Notes under the pieces: model-generated
What the model was told of the DNA's origin: nothing
The model's input: only the letters and a program-made list of their open reading frames with translations
Databases searched by the model: none
Made by a program: the position numbers and the translations under genes
From: Bradyrhizobium paxllaeri
Lineage (GTDB): Bacteria > Pseudomonadota > Alphaproteobacteria > Rhizobiales > Xanthobacteraceae
Direction: 5' to 3'
Length of the DNA stretch: 64,000 nt
NCBI RefSeq assembly: GCF_001693515.2
Contig: NZ_CP042968.1
Location: 372,001-436,000, forward strand
Shown here: in pieces, positions 63,966 through 64,000 of the stretch
Numbering within the stretch: position 1 is the first letter of the stretch
How the letters are laid out: every line of letters starts with the position of its first letter

Positions 63966-64000
63966 GTAGGGTGGGCAAAGGCGCGCTTGCGCCGTGCCCA
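63966..64000. repeat. Palindromic repeat, family A, cut by the window edge
   Basis: GTAGGGTGGGCAAAGGCGCG begins at 63966 and continues to the last base; the right arm would lie outside. Confidence 0.75.

Overview
The window is chromosomal DNA of high-GC alphaproteobacterial character, most probably Bradyrhizobium or a close relative in the Nitrobacteraceae. This rests on the housekeeping proteins (UbiG, ArgJ, SecA, AccA, aroK-aroB, aerobic cobaltochelatase CobS/CobT, CarD, FdxA, an SUV3-like helicase), on families common in Rhizobiales (DUF1178, DUF2336, DUF3108, DUF1902), and on several families of intergenic palindromic repeats. There is no rRNA gene, and I recognise no tRNA or CRISPR array.

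Layout. 0.1-11.5 kb is core metabolism and secretion: ubiG, a DMT exporter, a minus-strand run grxC / carbon-nitrogen hydrolase / DUF1178 joined by 4-bp overlaps, comF, an NDUFAF5-like methyltransferase, mutT-argJ-peptidyl-prolyl isomerase, and secA with a clear terminator. 11.6-15.8 kb is an accessory patch: a GYD protein, a long gene-free stretch, then a compact plus-strand cassette of a frameshifted PEP-CTERM surface protein, a two-domain GNAT acetyltransferase and an AlkP-fold/TPR protein whose AlkP domain seems to have lost its metal-binding and nucleophile residues. 15.8-24.7 kb returns to core genes: L,D-transpeptidase, accA, xerD, a 48-residue membrane protein, aroK-aroB, a CorC-type CNNM protein, a small P-loop kinase and bolA. 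24.8-32.3 kb holds a J-domain protein, two divergent citrate synthase genes (one with an N-terminal MerR-like helix-turn-helix) sharing a palindrome-rich control region, a DedA protein, and cobS-GNAT-cobT. 32.3-39.8 kb carries a phytase-like esterase, an Old Yellow Enzyme, a luciferase-like monooxygenase, DUF2336 and DUF2235 proteins, with many repeats and a 1.2-kb repeat-built gap.

40.1-45 kb contains a lone OLD-type ATPase-TOPRIM protein (possible phage defence), a lipoprotein, DUF1902, rpmB and DUF3108. 45.4-51 kb is an RNA/expression group: the SUV3-like helicase, an S4 protein, FdxA and CarD. Directly after the CarD terminator lies a short (about 650 nt) group II intron of class C type with domains V and VI intact but its reverse transcriptase reduced to a remnant. 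51.8-57.2 kb has small unknown proteins, a collapsed IS66 element, an SDR enzyme, an M48 lipoprotein protease, an SNase-fold protein lacking the usual catalytic Glu, and a VOC protein. The window ends with a large SAM-cyclase-ATPase-TPR regulator, a Leu/Ile/Val-type substrate-binding protein, an enoyl-CoA hydratase and a second VOC protein, the last three probably part of a catabolic locus that continues to the right.

The most noteworthy items are the terminator-associated ORF-less group II intron, the PEP-CTERM/GNAT/pseudo-AlkP cassette, and the self-contained HTH-citrate synthase with its divergent partner.
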